Shown: positions 1 to 9,004 of the stretch, one piece after another
Numbering within the stretch: position 1 is the first letter of the stretch
Layout of the letters: each line of letters begins with the position of its first letter
DNA from: Caldilineaceae bacterium
GTDB taxonomy: Bacteria > Chloroflexota > Anaerolineae > Caldilineales > Caldilineaceae
Direction: 5' to 3'
Assembly: GCA_022821585.1 (NCBI GenBank)
Contig: JAJEDI010000033.1
Location: 1-62,376, forward strand
DNA length: 62,376 bases
Program-made: the position numbers and the translations under genes
Notes under the pieces: model-generated
What the model saw: only the letters and a program-made list of their open reading frames with translations
Told to the model about the DNA's origin: nothing
Database searches by the model: none

Positions 1-413
1 ACTTGGCTTTTTTTTGGGGTGGGGGGGGTGGGGGGGCGCAGCCCCCGCACAAGGGAGGGCCGAATAGGCCCGACCGCCCAAAAAAGCGAGGAGAGAGTGA
101 AGAGGCGTGAGGAGAGAGGACTGCCGTTTCCTCTCCTGCAGATTGGATGACGTAATGGCTGCGTTTAAGTCGCTGCCAGAGGATATAGAAAGCTCACCTC
201 CATTTTGGGATGCACCTACAGGGACTTCCTGTCCCAGCGAGGAAGGAGAGGCTGGACAGGGTAGGCCGCTTTCGGCGAAACGATGCAAATCCCGTGGAAT
301 CGCATCGGACTCAGGTTGGCAGTGGAGTTTTGTCAGGTCCAGGGGTGACCGGAACCGGTGAATCGCAGGGCCACCTGGTGTCACTCCAGAGGGGAAGGTA
401 GACTGCTGGCCGC
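1..413. other. Gene-free left edge
   Basis: No convincing gene. It holds the hairpins at 6-87, a purine-rich stretch (about 88-120), and TTTTGGGATGCACC at 203-216, which resembles the right terminus of the IS/MITE family found at 2892 and 62122. Open frames of 60-84 codons here have no recognisable family. Confidence 0.4.
6..87. repeat. Nested hairpins at the left edge
   Basis: An outer inverted repeat pairs GCTTTTTTTTGGG (6-18) with CCCAAAAAAGC (77-87). Inside it lie two further hairpins: GGGGGC/GCCCCC (32-37 with 41-46) and GGGCC/GGCCC (57-61 with 67-71, loop GAATA). The G-run between 16 and 36 is extreme, so part could be contig-end sequence error. The nested form suits a mobile-element end or a structured RNA, but no family is recognised. 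Confidence 0.5.
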
Positions 414-2783
414 CTAAATCTGTCCCAGACTGTGCTGAGTCCAGTCCATTAGCGCTTGCTGAGTGCCGTAGATGCGGGCAGCGCTCGCGATGCCGTTCTG
501 GAGGCGGCTGGATGCAGTTTCCAGTGAGTCCGGCGCCGCGGAGCGCGTTCCATCCGGTTGAATTGCGGTCTGGCCGTTGGACGACAAGGGTTCATCTCGG
601 CGGTGGTACAGACCGTCCCCCTGTAGGGTCCAGGATTGACGGCGGTCTTCCAGACAGCAGTCGAGAATGCGCTGCAACTGTCCCTGTAAGGCGGGGTCCT
701 CCACAGGGACAATTGCTTCGACGCGGTCCATGAGGTTGCGCGACATCCAGTCGGCGCTGCCGATAAAGTAAAGGGGCTTGCCATTGTTGACGAAGGAGTA
801 AATGCGGTGGTGCTCCAGGAAGCGTCCGATAACGCTGATGACTTCGATGTTCTCGCTTAGCCCTTCGATGCCCGGTTGAATTCGGCAGTTGCCGCGCACG
901 ATCAAGCGGATGGGAACGCCGGCCTGGCTTGCTCGATAAAGAGCACGGACGACGACAGGGTCATCGAGCCCGTTCATCTTGGCGACGATGCCGGCGGGAC
1001 GCCCCGCAAGCGCGTTGGCCGCCTCGGTATCGATTAATTCGACGAACCTGTCCTGCATATTTACGGGCGCCACCAGCAGGCGCCGGAAATGGCGCTGCCG
1101 GCTGTATCCCGTGAGGAAATTGAAGAGATCCATGAGGTCGGCCCCCACTTCGGGACGGGCGGTCAGCAGGCCCAAGTCGGTGTAGAGTCCTGCGGTCTTG
1201 GGGTTGTAGTTGCCGGTGCCGATGTGGGCGTAGACCTGAATGCCTTCCTCTTCCTCGCGCACGACCAGTGTCGTCTTGGTATGGGTCTTGAGGCCGACCA
1301 GGCCGTAAGCGACATGAACACCTGCATCTTCCAGGGTTCGCGCCCATTCAATGTTGCGCTCCTCGTCAAAGCGGGCTTTGAGCTCTACCAGTACAGCGAC
1401 CTGTTTGCCCCGCTCTGCAGCTTGGATCAGGGCGCGTCCGACCGGGGAATCGGCGGTTGTCCGGTAGAGTGTCTGTTTGATGGCCAGGACCTGCGGATCG
1501 CGGGCCGCGGCTTCGATGAAGGATTGCGTGCTGGTCGCAAAACTGTGGTAGGGGTGATGGACGAGGATATCGCCTTTGCGGATAATGGAAAAGATATCTG
1601 CGGGCCGGGTCTGGCTGCCGACTCCGGAAAAGGCCGGATGGGTCTGCGGTGTCCAGGGCTGGTTCTTGAGATGGGGCAGGTTGACATCAGTAAGTGGCAA
1701 AAGGTCTGCGACGCCAAGGGGGCCTTCGTGGCGGTAAACGTCGGTGTGATTAAGTCCCATCTCCTGCATCAGGATGGCGCGAATGTCTTCAGGCATTGAC
1801 TCGGCCACTTCCAGCCGGACGATGGGAGCAAATCGGCGTTCACGCAGCTCCTCGCTGATCATTTCGAGAAGGTCGTCGGCTTCCTCCTCGCTGCGGGCGA
1901 TGTCGGCGTTACGGGTCACCCGGAAGGGGTAGGCGGCGATCAGTTCCATGCCGGGAAAGAGGAGCTCCAGGTTATGAATGATCACCTGTTCCAGAGGAAC
2001 GAAGTCGAGCGTGTCGTTGACGGTTACCCACCGGGCCCGGTTGGACGGCACTTTGACGCGGGCAAACCGAACTTCCCCGTTGACCGGGTCACGCATCTCA
2101 ACGGCAAGGCTGAGGCTCAGGTTGCTGATAAAGGGAAATGGGTGGCCGGGATCTACGGCCAGCGGCGTAAGGATTGGGTAGATTTCCCTGCGGAAAAAAT
2201 CGGCGAGCTCCTCTTGCCGGTTGGCTGGCAGTTCGTCGTAGGTGACAACTCGCATACCCTCAGTGCGCAGGCCAGGAAGGATTTCATGAAGTAGTACGTG
2301 GGTCTGACACTGGACCATGGCGCGCACGTGGCGAGCGATCAAGCGGATTTGGTAGTCCGGTGTCCAGCCATGGAGAGTCAGGTTGGCGACTCCGGCAGCC
2401 TGCTGACGTTTCAGGCCACCAACCCGTTTGCGGAAGAACTCGTCGAGATTGCTGCTGGTGATTGCGATGAATTTGAGACGCTCAAGGAGCGGGTTGCGAT
2501 CATCAAGCGCTTCGTAGAGGACGCGCCAGTTGAAGTCAAGCCAGCTGAGCTCCCGATTGTAGACCGCAGGCGAATCGGTCAGTTCATCGATGGAGAATTG
2601 AGTAAGAGGTGTAGTAAGGGGCGGGTAAGCGGAGGCGGGTGGCATGGTCGTATCTGGAGTAGGCTTCGCCTGCCAGTCGAAATCTGACCCCACACCTGAT
2701 TCGTCGGCGGCGTTGGTAATCAGTTGCTCGACGGGAGGAGGGCTTTCGACCTCTTCGTCTAGACGATACGTGTAACTGTTCAT
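414..2783 (-). CDS. ppk1: Polyphosphate kinase 1
   Basis: PPK1 makes inorganic polyphosphate from ATP reversibly, through a phosphohistidine intermediate. At 789 residues the protein is full length for the family once a roughly 75-residue N-terminal extension is allowed. The N-terminal domain begins at [15 protein letters not shown]. The catalytic region [20 protein letters not shown] lies in the C1 domain, and the second conserved His region (LEHHRIYSF) is near the C-terminus. The frame opens with TTG at 2801, but ATG at 2783 has a GGAGG eight bases upstream and is preferred. A good sigma-70-type promoter lies at 2848-2876. The gene stands alone. The Pro-rich low-complexity N-terminus is not part of the conserved fold. 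Confidence 0.95.
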   Translation of the reverse strand: MNSYTYRLDEEVESPPPVEQLITNAADESGVGSDFDWQAKPTPDTTMPPASAYPPLTTPLTQFSIDELTDSPAVYNRELSWLDFNWRVLYEALDDRNPLLERLKFIAITSSNLDEFFRKRVGGLKRQQAAGVANLTLHGWTPDYQIRLIARHVRAMVQCQTHVLLHEILPGLRTEGMRVVTYDELPANRQEELADFFRREIYPILTPLAVDPGHPFPFISNLSLSLAVEMRDPVNGEVRFARVKVPSNRARWVTVNDTLDFVPLEQVIIHNLELLFPGMELIAAYPFRVTRNADIARSEEEADDLLEMISEELRERRFAPIVRLEVAESMPEDIRAILMQEMGLNHTDVYRHEGPLGVADLLPLTDVNLPHLKNQPWTPQTHPAFSGVGSQTRPADIFSIIRKGDILVHHPYHSFATSTQSFIEAAARDPQVLAIKQTLYRTTADSPVGRALIQAAERGKQVAVLVELKARFDEERNIEWARTLEDAGVHVAYGLVGLKTHTKTTLVVREEEEGIQVYAHIGTGNYNPKTAGLYTDLGLLTARPEVGADLMDLFNFLTGYSRQRHFRRLLVAPVNMQDRFVELIDTEAANALAGRPAGIVAKMNGLDDPVVVRALYRASQAGVPIRLIVRGNCRIQPGIEGLSENIEVISVIGRFLEHHRIYSFVNNGKPLYFIGSADWMSRNLMDRVEAIVPVEDPALQGQLQRILDCCLEDRRQSWTLQGDGLYHRRDEPLSSNGQTAIQPDGTRSAAPDSLETASSRLQNGIASAARIYGTQQALMDWTQHSLGQI

Positions 2784-2847
2784 CAGTACGGCCTCCGACA
2801 AACTCTCCGAGGTGTGTAGGGCTACAAGGCGCGGGAAGATTGCAACT

Positions 2848-2876
2848 ATTCTAGGGAAAATCTGCTAAAATGTAAA
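2848..2876 (-). promoter_or_regulatory. Promoter of ppk1
   Basis: On the minus strand TTTACA (2876-2871), a 17-base spacer and TAGAAT (2853-2848): each hexamer matches consensus at five of six bases. It lies about 65 bases upstream of the chosen ppk1 start. Confidence 0.6.
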
Positions 2877-2891
2877 GCCCGCCGTCCAGCT

Positions 2892-2993
2892 GGGTGCATC
2901 CCAGATTTTTTGCGAGACTCGTCTTACCAGTGTTGAATCCAGCCTGGTCGACGAATCAACTCTACTGGGCGGACAATAATTTGGGATACACCC
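2892..2993. mobile_element. 102-bp MITE of the ISKra4-like family
   Basis: The element begins GGGTGCATCCCAG and ends TTTGGGATACACCC, so its termini are inverted repeats (GGGTGCATCCCA against GGGTGTATCCCA). It is bracketed by a perfect 8-bp direct repeat, GTCCAGCT, at 2884-2891 and 2994-3001, the expected target duplication. Its first 20 bases are identical to the left end of the insertion sequence at 62122. It has no coding capacity, so it must be moved by a transposase in trans. It sits upstream of the ppk1 promoter, between ppk1 and the CPBP gene. GGG ends and 8-9 bp duplications fit ISKra4-type elements as I recall them. Confidence 0.85.
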
Positions 2994-3333
2994 GTCCAGC
3001 TTCAGCGGTCTAACCAGATTCGAATGTGCCGGTAAAGGCTTGCCCCGTTCAGTTAGGGGAACTGCACCGGCTAGCCTATGCCTCTTCCGGACCGAAAACA
3101 GGCTACGGCAAGATATCTGCTCTGGGCGACTAACAGGAATGTGATCGTCTGATCGAACAATCTGTTGGAGATCGTGGGACCGATGGGTTTAGAGTGGTCC
3201 AGGATGTTTTCAGTCCCAGTGCATTTGGTCTGAACCTGAGCTACGCTGAACACAGTTGTTTAGACAGTCCCGACACCAGTAGATCCGAGTCGGAAGATGA
3301 ATGCCGGACCCATAGGTTGGAGCGCATGCTGAA

Positions 3334-4413
3334 ATGAATGAGAGTACATTTACAGTCATCCTGTTTGTACCATTATTTCTGATTGTCCTACTGGCAAATC
3401 TGGCGGACAAGCAAAGGCTGGGCGATGGTTCCGGAAAGACAATTGCCGGGCTGACCTATACGCTTCATCTGTTCATTTTCGGAACTATGGCGGTAATAGG
3501 AGCAGCCTTGCACGCCATCGCGGTCAGCATGGGGACTAACGACGATCTGAGGGAAGGTTTTCTTGCCTTCGCGGGCGGTGGCGGAGCCGAGCAGATTGAC
3601 GCGATTCTGCCAATACTTGACAGACTGGACGTGTTGGGACTAGGCATCTGGGTCCCGGCCGCGGCCGCGCCGCTCTTTCTGCTGCCTCCGGTCCGAAGGC
3701 TGCTGGCGAAACTATTTCAAGTCGACGCGCGTAGCACTGTTCATGCGGTCGCAGCTTCTTTCGTCATGCTGGTGGTGTTGAATCTGTCGGTGACGCTGGC
3801 GATTGGGTTGGAGACGCTTGCGGACCTGTCGGAGGCAAGCGAAACGGACGGCGGTTCTCTCCTGGTATCGCTGTGGGTGCAGCAGATTACCTTCGCCCTA
3901 TGGGCCGTTGTAGGCGTGGGATGGCTGACGCGTCGAAAGTGGCTGCAGGCTTTGGAAAGGCTCGGGCTGCTGGTGCCGCGGCCGGCTGAAGTCGCTGTCG
4001 GCATCGGAACAGGCCTGGTGTCCGTTGCGGTAATCCTGGCGTTGGAGATGGTCGCTGAGGCGGTGGGGTGGGGACTTGATGAGGACGTCCAACGCCTGAC
4101 TGAGGTTCTCATCGGTCCGCTTCTGGGTTCGATTCCAGGTATTCTGACATTGGGTCTGGCCGCCGGGATCGGTGAAGAAACGCTGTTTCGCGGGGCGCTA
4201 CAGCCTCGATTTGGCTTGTTATTCACCAGTCTGCTGTTTGCTCTGCTGCATAGCCAATATGGGATTACTCTCTCTACGCTTGCAGTCTTTATCGTCGGCA
4301 TCATTCTCGGGTTGGTACGGAATCGGTTTAATACCTCTACGTGCGTAATCGCACATGCTTCGTACAACATAACGCTGGGCGTGATAGCCTACCTGTTTCC
4401 TCAGGTGTTCTAG
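3334..4413 (+). CDS. CPBP-family intramembrane metalloprotease
   Basis: This 359-residue integral membrane protein has about eight hydrophobic segments. The C-terminal third carries the CPBP (Abi, Rce1-like) signature: EETLFRG with Glu281, Glu282 and Arg286, then a His motif in LLHSQYG and a final HASYN. Members are membrane-embedded glutamate proteases, often of unknown substrate, that process small or prenylated peptides. The N-terminal 200 residues are a less conserved membrane region. A weak GGAG lies ten bases before the ATG. It is a single gene followed by an MFS exporter on the same strand, with a 125-bp gap. The family call is firm; the substrate is unknown. Confidence 0.85.
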   Translation: MNESTFTVILFVPLFLIVLLANLADKQRLGDGSGKTIAGLTYTLHLFIFGTMAVIGAALHAIAVSMGTNDDLREGFLAFAGGGGAEQIDAILPILDRLDVLGLGIWVPAAAAPLFLLPPVRRLLAKLFQVDARSTVHAVAASFVMLVVLNLSVTLAIGLETLADLSEASETDGGSLLVSLWVQQITFALWAVVGVGWLTRRKWLQALERLGLLVPRPAEVAVGIGTGLVSVAVILALEMVAEAVGWGLDEDVQRLTEVLIGPLLGSIPGILTLGLAAGIGEETLFRGALQPRFGLLFTSLLFALLHSQYGITLSTLAVFIVGIILGLVRNRFNTSTCVIAHASYNITLGVIAYLFPQVF

Positions 4414-4469
4414 GAGAAGTGTTCCCCTTCCTCTCTCCCTTTTGCTCGGCACGGTCCGGAAAAAGCAGT

Positions 4470-4498
4470 TTGTCCGAACCACAAGTCTGTGCTAACAT
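4470..4498 (+). promoter_or_regulatory. Possible promoter of the MFS gene
   Basis: TTGTCC (4470-4475), 17-base spacer, TAACAT (4493-4498). Four of six bases match in each hexamer; it lies 86 bases before the preferred ATG. Confidence 0.35.
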
Positions 4499-4583
4499 GG
4501 ATCGCGTCCCACTTTAGCGGTTTACAAAAGCGATTTAGTTGAAACGGGTCCCTGTCCTTCCTTTCAGCTGGACGAGAAGACTC

Positions 4584-5810
4584 ATGCCAGAGTGGCGCCG
4601 CAACCTATATGTGCTGTTCATGGTGCAGGTTCTCTCTGTAGCCGGCTTCAGCCTGGTCTACCCCTTCATGCCGCTCTATGTGGAGGAACTGGGCGTGACA
4701 ACAAGAGGGTCGGTCGCGTTCTGGTCTGGCATGGTGTTTTCGGCGCAGGCGGTGACGATGATGTTATCGTCACCTGTCTGGGGTGCGGTAGCAGACCGCT
4801 ATGGCCGCAAGCCGATGCTGATCCGGGCGACGATGGGCGGCGCAGTGATGGTGGCGCTGATGGGGTTCGCCCAGAGCGCGGAACAGCTGGTTCTGATTCG
4901 AACGCTCCAGGGTTTCCTGACCGGTATCGTATCTGCCACCAGTGCGATGGTGGCGGCGACGGTGCCCAAGGAAAAGTCGGGAGAGTCTCTCGGTCTGATC
5001 CAGACCGGTCTCTGGGTTGGTGCGGCGGTCGGGCCATTGATTGGCGGGGTGGTCAGCGAGGCATTCGGCTACCGAGCCAGCTTCTGGTTTACGGGTGCAG
5101 CGCTGGCGCTGGCAGGTGTCGCGGTCATTGTCTGGGTGCAAGAGGACTTTGAACCTCCTCCAGCCGAGAAACGCGTCAAGTTCTGGGCAAGCTATCGCAA
5201 TTTGCTGCGCGCGCCTGACATGCCGTCCCTGTATTGGGTCTCATTCTTGCAGAGCGTTGGCCGGTCGGTGACGATGCCGCTGCTGGCATTCTTCTTTGTC
5301 GAGCTTCTTTCTTCCAGTGAGGGAGCCGCCGTCCTGTCGGGTCTGAGCATTGGCGCCAAGGCAGCGATTGGATCCGTCAGTGCGGTCTACTTTGGCCGGC
5401 TAAGTGATCGGATAGGGCATGAGAAGGTATTAACTGTGGGCGCCGTATTCGCCATCCTGGTCTACCTGATGCAGATGTTTGTGACAAATGCCTGGCAACT
5501 GCTCTTCCTGCAGGCACTCATTGGAATAAGTGCAGGCTCGATTATGCCGGCCACGAGTGCCTTGCTGAACCTGCGTACACCACAAGGGGCGCACGGTACT
5601 ACCTTTGGACTGAGCAACAGTGTCAGCGCTGCCGGACGGATGGTGGCGCCGATGTTAGGGGCGGCGGTCTTCCCTCTGATAGGAATGCGGGGCGTTTTTG
5701 GCGTTGTGACAGTAGTCTACATTGTCCTGGCACTTGCCGCCCTCTATGTGTGGCGCAAGACTCCGGCGGGCATCAGTCTGAGAGCAGCAACTAGGGTGGC
5801 CGGGGACTGA
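4584..5810 (+). CDS. MFS drug-efflux type transporter
   Basis: A major facilitator of 408 residues with 12 predicted membrane helices. The N-terminus reads YVLFMVQVLSVAGFSLVYPFMPLYVEELG, typical of the DHA1 multidrug/metabolite exporter group. Motif A appears between helices 2 and 3 (GAVADRYGRKPML) and again in the second half (GRLSDRIGHEKVL). These families export drugs or metabolites using the proton gradient; the substrate here cannot be read. The frame starts with TTG at 4539, but ATG at 4584 begins the conserved part and is preferred. A terminator at 5876-5902 ends the unit, which converges on the sugar-kinase gene. Confidence 0.85.
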   Translation: MPEWRRNLYVLFMVQVLSVAGFSLVYPFMPLYVEELGVTTRGSVAFWSGMVFSAQAVTMMLSSPVWGAVADRYGRKPMLIRATMGGAVMVALMGFAQSAEQLVLIRTLQGFLTGIVSATSAMVAATVPKEKSGESLGLIQTGLWVGAAVGPLIGGVVSEAFGYRASFWFTGAALALAGVAVIVWVQEDFEPPPAEKRVKFWASYRNLLRAPDMPSLYWVSFLQSVGRSVTMPLLAFFFVELLSSSEGAAVLSGLSIGAKAAIGSVSAVYFGRLSDRIGHEKVLTVGAVFAILVYLMQMFVTNAWQLLFLQALIGISAGSIMPATSALLNLRTPQGAHGTTFGLSNSVSAAGRMVAPMLGAAVFPLIGMRGVFGVVTVVYIVLALAALYVWRKTPAGISLRAATRVAGD

Positions 5811-5875
5811 CACCTGCACAGTGCATCCCCCGCAGAGAAAATATTTTGGCCAGCTTCAAATTGCTGTGGCGTTTC

Positions 5876-5902
5876 AATCGGGCAAGAGCCCGATTTTCCT
5901 TT
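5876..5902 (+). terminator. Intrinsic terminator after the MFS gene
   Basis: Perfect 8-bp stem AATCGGGC (5876-5883) with GCCCGATT (5888-5895), loop AAGA, followed by TTCCTTT. The T-tract follows only in the plus direction, so it terminates the MFS transcript, not the converging kinase. Confidence 0.8.
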
Positions 5903-5938
5903 GGCAGAACTCCAACCTGACAATCCATCTCTCTCAGT

Positions 5939-7510
5939 TTACGAGGAGCCAATTACCCGGTCGTACAGCTTCTGCTGGCGACTCAGTGCCTGTGCGTAGA
6001 TCGTGCCTGCTTCACTGTCGGGCATGGCCGTGTGTACAGTGGGCGGGTCGGGCGGCTGTGGAAGGCCCAGGGCTTGCAAAGCCAGGATGGCGGCGCCGCG
6101 GCTGGTTGCTTCGTCAACATCGATAAGGTGCACGGGGGCCTGAAGGACGTCTGCCAAAATCTGCCGCCACAGACCGTTCTCCTGGAGTGCGCCGCCGCTG
6201 GCGACGACCTCGGTTCCTGGCGGCAAGAGCGGGCGGAGCCGATCGTAGATGAGACGGAAGCGCAGGGCGACGGCTTCAAAGGCCGCGCGGACCATGTGAG
6301 CCGCGGTCGTTGCAGGCGAAATGCCGCTGATTGTGAGGGATGCCTCGGTTGCCCAACCAGGTGCACGTTCGCCGCGTAGGAAGGGGAGAACGGTCAGCCC
6401 ATGTGCGTCGGGTGGAAGTTCGGCAGCGGCGGCTAAGATGGCGTCTGTGTTTTCCATGGCCAGCGTTTCGCGTAGCCAGGAAAAGAGTGAGCCGCCGTCT
6501 GTCAAGGACCCTCCGACCAACCAGCGTTTGCTGTCGATGGGGTAGCTCCACAGGCCTGCAGGCGTCTGCTGCATTCCAGCAGCGGCGGGCTCGTGTCCCG
6601 AGTGGTTGAATTCATTAGGCAGCACGACTCTCATGGCGCCTGTGGTTCCAATCGTAAGAGCGATACGAGAGCTGTCCGTACAGCCGCTACCGAGGTTGGC
6701 ACCGACGCCGTCGCCGACTGCCAGGAAGAATGGCTTGTGCGCGAGCTCCGGCCACTTCGAGGCCCAAGGTTCGGCCAGCCCCACCGAATGGTTCGTGTAG
6801 TCAAGAACAGGCGGCAACTGTTCAGGATCAATGTTTACCCGTCCAACCAGTGACTCATCCCAGTTCAATGTACGACGATTAAGCAGGCCGGTCCAGCCCA
6901 CTTCGCTGTTGCTGACGGGAGAGTTGAACTGTCCGCGCCAGCGGGCGAGAATACTGGCGGCGAGTGTCTGCCAGCATGCGACCTTTCTAGCGAGATCCGG
7001 TTCTTCCGCCGAGAGGCGCAGAAGCTGGGCGGGTGCGTAGGCGGTGTGGATGGGGGTTCCGGTGCGCTGCCACGTGTCTTCCAGGTTGCCTTCTTGCAGC
7101 AGTTCCTCACGCAGGCTGTCGGCGTAGGGCCCGCTGCGGGCGTCGGAGTAAGTGTAGACAGGGGTGACCGGTCGGCCTTCGGAGTCGACGCCGAGCCAGC
7201 TCATGGCAAAGCTGGTCCAAGAGACAGCGATTATGTTGGCATTGTCTGTCAATTGTCGGACGCGCGCGAGGCAGCCGCTGATGACTTCCTCAGCCTGGTT
7301 GGTGAGAACCTGCGGATCGAACGTCCCGTCTACCGACTGCACAGTATTGCGAAACTCCGTCGTTTCCTCGAGCCTTGTGCAGTCCAGGAGAAAGGCGGAT
7401 GCCCTTACCGAAGAGCTTCCCAGATCGACGGCGAGGATAAGGTCCTGCTCTTCAGTTTTCAGGGATGGGCTGGCGCCGAATTCTGAGTCCATAATTTTCG
7501 CGTCGGCCAT
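5939..7510 (-). CDS. FGGY-family carbohydrate kinase, gluconokinase-like
   Basis: This 523-residue cytoplasmic sugar kinase has both FGGY domains. The N-terminal phosphate-1 loop is LAVDLGSSSVRA, followed by AVSWTSFAMSWLGVD; the C-terminal ATP-binding half contains IGTTGAMR and VASGGALQENGLWRQI. The family phosphorylates gluconate, xylulose, glycerol and related polyols; the overall pattern looks most like gluconokinase, but substrate choice is inference. It lies only a few bases after mrpG on the same strand and is probably co-transcribed with the antiporter operon. No metabolic partner sits next to it. Confidence 0.85.
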   Translation of the reverse strand: MADAKIMDSEFGASPSLKTEEQDLILAVDLGSSSVRASAFLLDCTRLEETTEFRNTVQSVDGTFDPQVLTNQAEEVISGCLARVRQLTDNANIIAVSWTSFAMSWLGVDSEGRPVTPVYTYSDARSGPYADSLREELLQEGNLEDTWQRTGTPIHTAYAPAQLLRLSAEEPDLARKVACWQTLAASILARWRGQFNSPVSNSEVGWTGLLNRRTLNWDESLVGRVNIDPEQLPPVLDYTNHSVGLAEPWASKWPELAHKPFFLAVGDGVGANLGSGCTDSSRIALTIGTTGAMRVVLPNEFNHSGHEPAAAGMQQTPAGLWSYPIDSKRWLVGGSLTDGGSLFSWLRETLAMENTDAILAAAAELPPDAHGLTVLPFLRGERAPGWATEASLTISGISPATTAAHMVRAAFEAVALRFRLIYDRLRPLLPPGTEVVASGGALQENGLWRQILADVLQAPVHLIDVDEATSRGAAILALQALGLPQPPDPPTVHTAMPDSEAGTIYAQALSRQQKLYDRVIGSS

Positions 7511-7532
7511 TGTTTCTATCTTTCAAGGCGAG

Positions 7533-7916
7533 CTACTCATCTGCAGCTGCGGGGCCGCTGGGAGCCTCCTGTTCGTTTGCTTTGGAGAGCGCGGCGAGGT
7601 CGTCATGGGCAAGTACGAATTGGTCCGCGCGGCTGGTGCGGTAGGCGGCCCTGGCCATGGTCGTGGTCGCAATCGGGGCGGTTACGAAGAAAAGGATGAT
7701 GAGTGCGACCATGCGGAGCATTTGCCCTTCGGCAATGAAGTGAAGGCCGGTGGCAAGAAGCAGGCAGGAGATGCCCAGCGTCGCGGCGATGCCGGCGGCG
7801 TGCATGCGTGTCAGTACGTCGGGAAGCCATAGAATTCCGACAGCGCTTACGAGCAGGAAAAACGTTCCGACCGCAGCAAGTGAAACTACGATCAGGTTCG
7901 CCAAGTTTGGGTCCAT
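7533..7916 (-). CDS. mrpG: Mrp cation/proton antiporter subunit G
   Basis: A small membrane protein of 127 residues with three helices and the MnhG/PhaG motif LPDVLTRMHAAGIAATLG after the first helix. MrpG is a required subunit of the multi-component Na+(K+)/H+ antiporter. The frame begins at a TTG (7931), but ATG at 7916 has GAGGTG five bases upstream. A charged, Ala/Glu-rich tail of about 25 residues follows the last helix. It is the last Mrp gene, lying 35 bp after mrpF. Confidence 0.9.
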   Translation of the reverse strand: MDPNLANLIVVSLAAVGTFFLLVSAVGILWLPDVLTRMHAAGIAATLGISCLLLATGLHFIAEGQMLRMVALIILFFVTAPIATTTMARAAYRTSRADQFVLAHDDLAALSKANEQEAPSGPAAADE

Positions 7917-7951
7917 TACTTCACCTCGCAAAAGAGAGCGACCGGCGGCAT

Positions 7952-8263
7952 CTATTCCTCTTCCTCGGACTGTCGCTCCAGCAATCTTGAGTAGGGATAG
8001 CGTTCCAAGGCGCGGGCAAACATCATTGTGCCCAGGAAGCCAAGCACAGCCGTTACGATTGCCCCTTCCAGCAGAACGTACGAGTGGCTGTTCACAGCAA
8101 ACAGGACGAATATACCAACGGCGTGGATAGATATGAGGTCAAAGGCTACCGTTCTGTTAGGCAGGTTTGGCCCGCGCAAGAGCCTACCGAAGCATAGCAG
8201 CAGTGAAACAGAGAGCAGTGTCATCATGACCAGCAGGCTCAGCTGGAATAGTTCATTGTTCAA
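7952..8263 (-). CDS. mrpF: Mrp antiporter subunit F
   Basis: 103 residues with three membrane helices; the family core RLLRGPNLPNRTVAFDLISIHAVGIFVLF is clear. The start is a TTG at 8263 with a strong GGAGG six bases upstream. No in-frame ATG fits, so TTG initiation looks real and may lower expression. The ribosome-binding site begins just past the mrpE stop, suggesting translational coupling. Confidence 0.9.
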   Translation of the reverse strand: MNNELFQLSLLVMMTLLSVSLLLCFGRLLRGPNLPNRTVAFDLISIHAVGIFVLFAVNSHSYVLLEGAIVTAVLGFLGTMMFARALERYPYSRLLERQSEEEE

Positions 8264-8278
8264 CTTCGTCCTCCACTT

Positions 8279-8923
8279 CTAGTTTTCGACCAGGTCCAGA
8301 TCTTCGATCAGTCGGCGCAGCTCCAGGAGAGGGTTTTCGAAGTTCTGCTTTATGTCCTCACGGAAGGCCGCCGGGTCGCCAATGTCAATGGTATGGACAA
8401 GCAGAGCTGCCTCTCCTCTGCCTTGCCGGGTTGTTTCATGGAAATCGTGTTGGGAAGGGCTATTGCTGGGCTGCGGGCGCAATTCAACACGCTCAGCATC
8501 CAAACCAATAGTATCCTCCACAGTTTCGCCGTAAGGCCAAAGCTGACCGGATTCATCCTCGCCCAAGTCGACAGTGAGCGTGCCCGGAGTCAAAGTGATG
8601 ACGGTTGCCAGAACAGTGATGTCAAACGGATTGGTCAGGTCCAATGGGACGGCAACTATACCCGGGCGCAAGGAAGTCTGCATGCCAACTGCGCCGGCGA
8701 GTACTTTGGCCGCCAGTCGCAAATTGCTCTGCAGGATGGCCCAGAGGACGAATCCCAAAAATCGGGCAGCTCGATAGGTGTAGAGGCCATATTTTCGCTG
8801 CACAATCGACATAAGCACAAAACCAAAGGCAAAGCCGATCAGAAGGTTTCTCAAGGTATAGTCGCTGTTGAGAATCGGCCACAACATTGAGATAAACAGA
8901 TTCAAGACCAGAAGTCGTTGCAT
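8279..8923 (-). CDS. mrpE: Mrp antiporter subunit E
   Basis: 214 residues. The first 120 carry the MnhE/MrpE membrane domain: helices near residues 5-45, YRAARFLGFVLWAILQSNLRLAAKVL, then VITLTPGTLTVDLGED, the family's best-conserved stretch. The product is longer than the usual 160 or so residues. After residue 135 there is a polar insert (about residues 145-170) before a helical end, which is not typical. It lies between mrpD and mrpF in the standard order. Confidence 0.88.
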   Translation of the reverse strand: MQRLLVLNLFISMLWPILNSDYTLRNLLIGFAFGFVLMSIVQRKYGLYTYRAARFLGFVLWAILQSNLRLAAKVLAGAVGMQTSLRPGIVAVPLDLTNPFDITVLATVITLTPGTLTVDLGEDESGQLWPYGETVEDTIGLDAERVELRPQPSNSPSQHDFHETTRQGRGEAALLVHTIDIGDPAAFREDIKQNFENPLLELRRLIEDLDLVEN

Positions 8924-9004
8924 GGCGCGGCTCTCAGCTTCTCACGCTCAAGACTCGTACAGAATTACTTTCAACCAAGGTAGCTGGCTCCGTTGCTATG
9001 CATT

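Larger units (their letters stand above)
2784..3333. other. Intergenic region ppk1-CPBP
   Basis: It holds the ppk1 promoter and the MITE. From 3002 to 3333 nothing is recognised beyond short random open frames; no clear promoter for the plus-strand protease gene was found. Confidence 0.5.

Noticed and set aside
1089..1799. A 236-codon plus-strand frame opposite ppk1
   Set aside because: Lies wholly within the catalytic part of ppk1 and has no recognisable domain.
3741..4370. A 209-codon minus-strand frame opposite the CPBP protease
   Set aside because: Ser/Thr/Arg-rich antisense product typical of a shadow frame.
5821..5832. GTGCATCCCC considered as another IS/MITE terminus
   Set aside because: Only nine bases match, with no partner repeat or duplication nearby.
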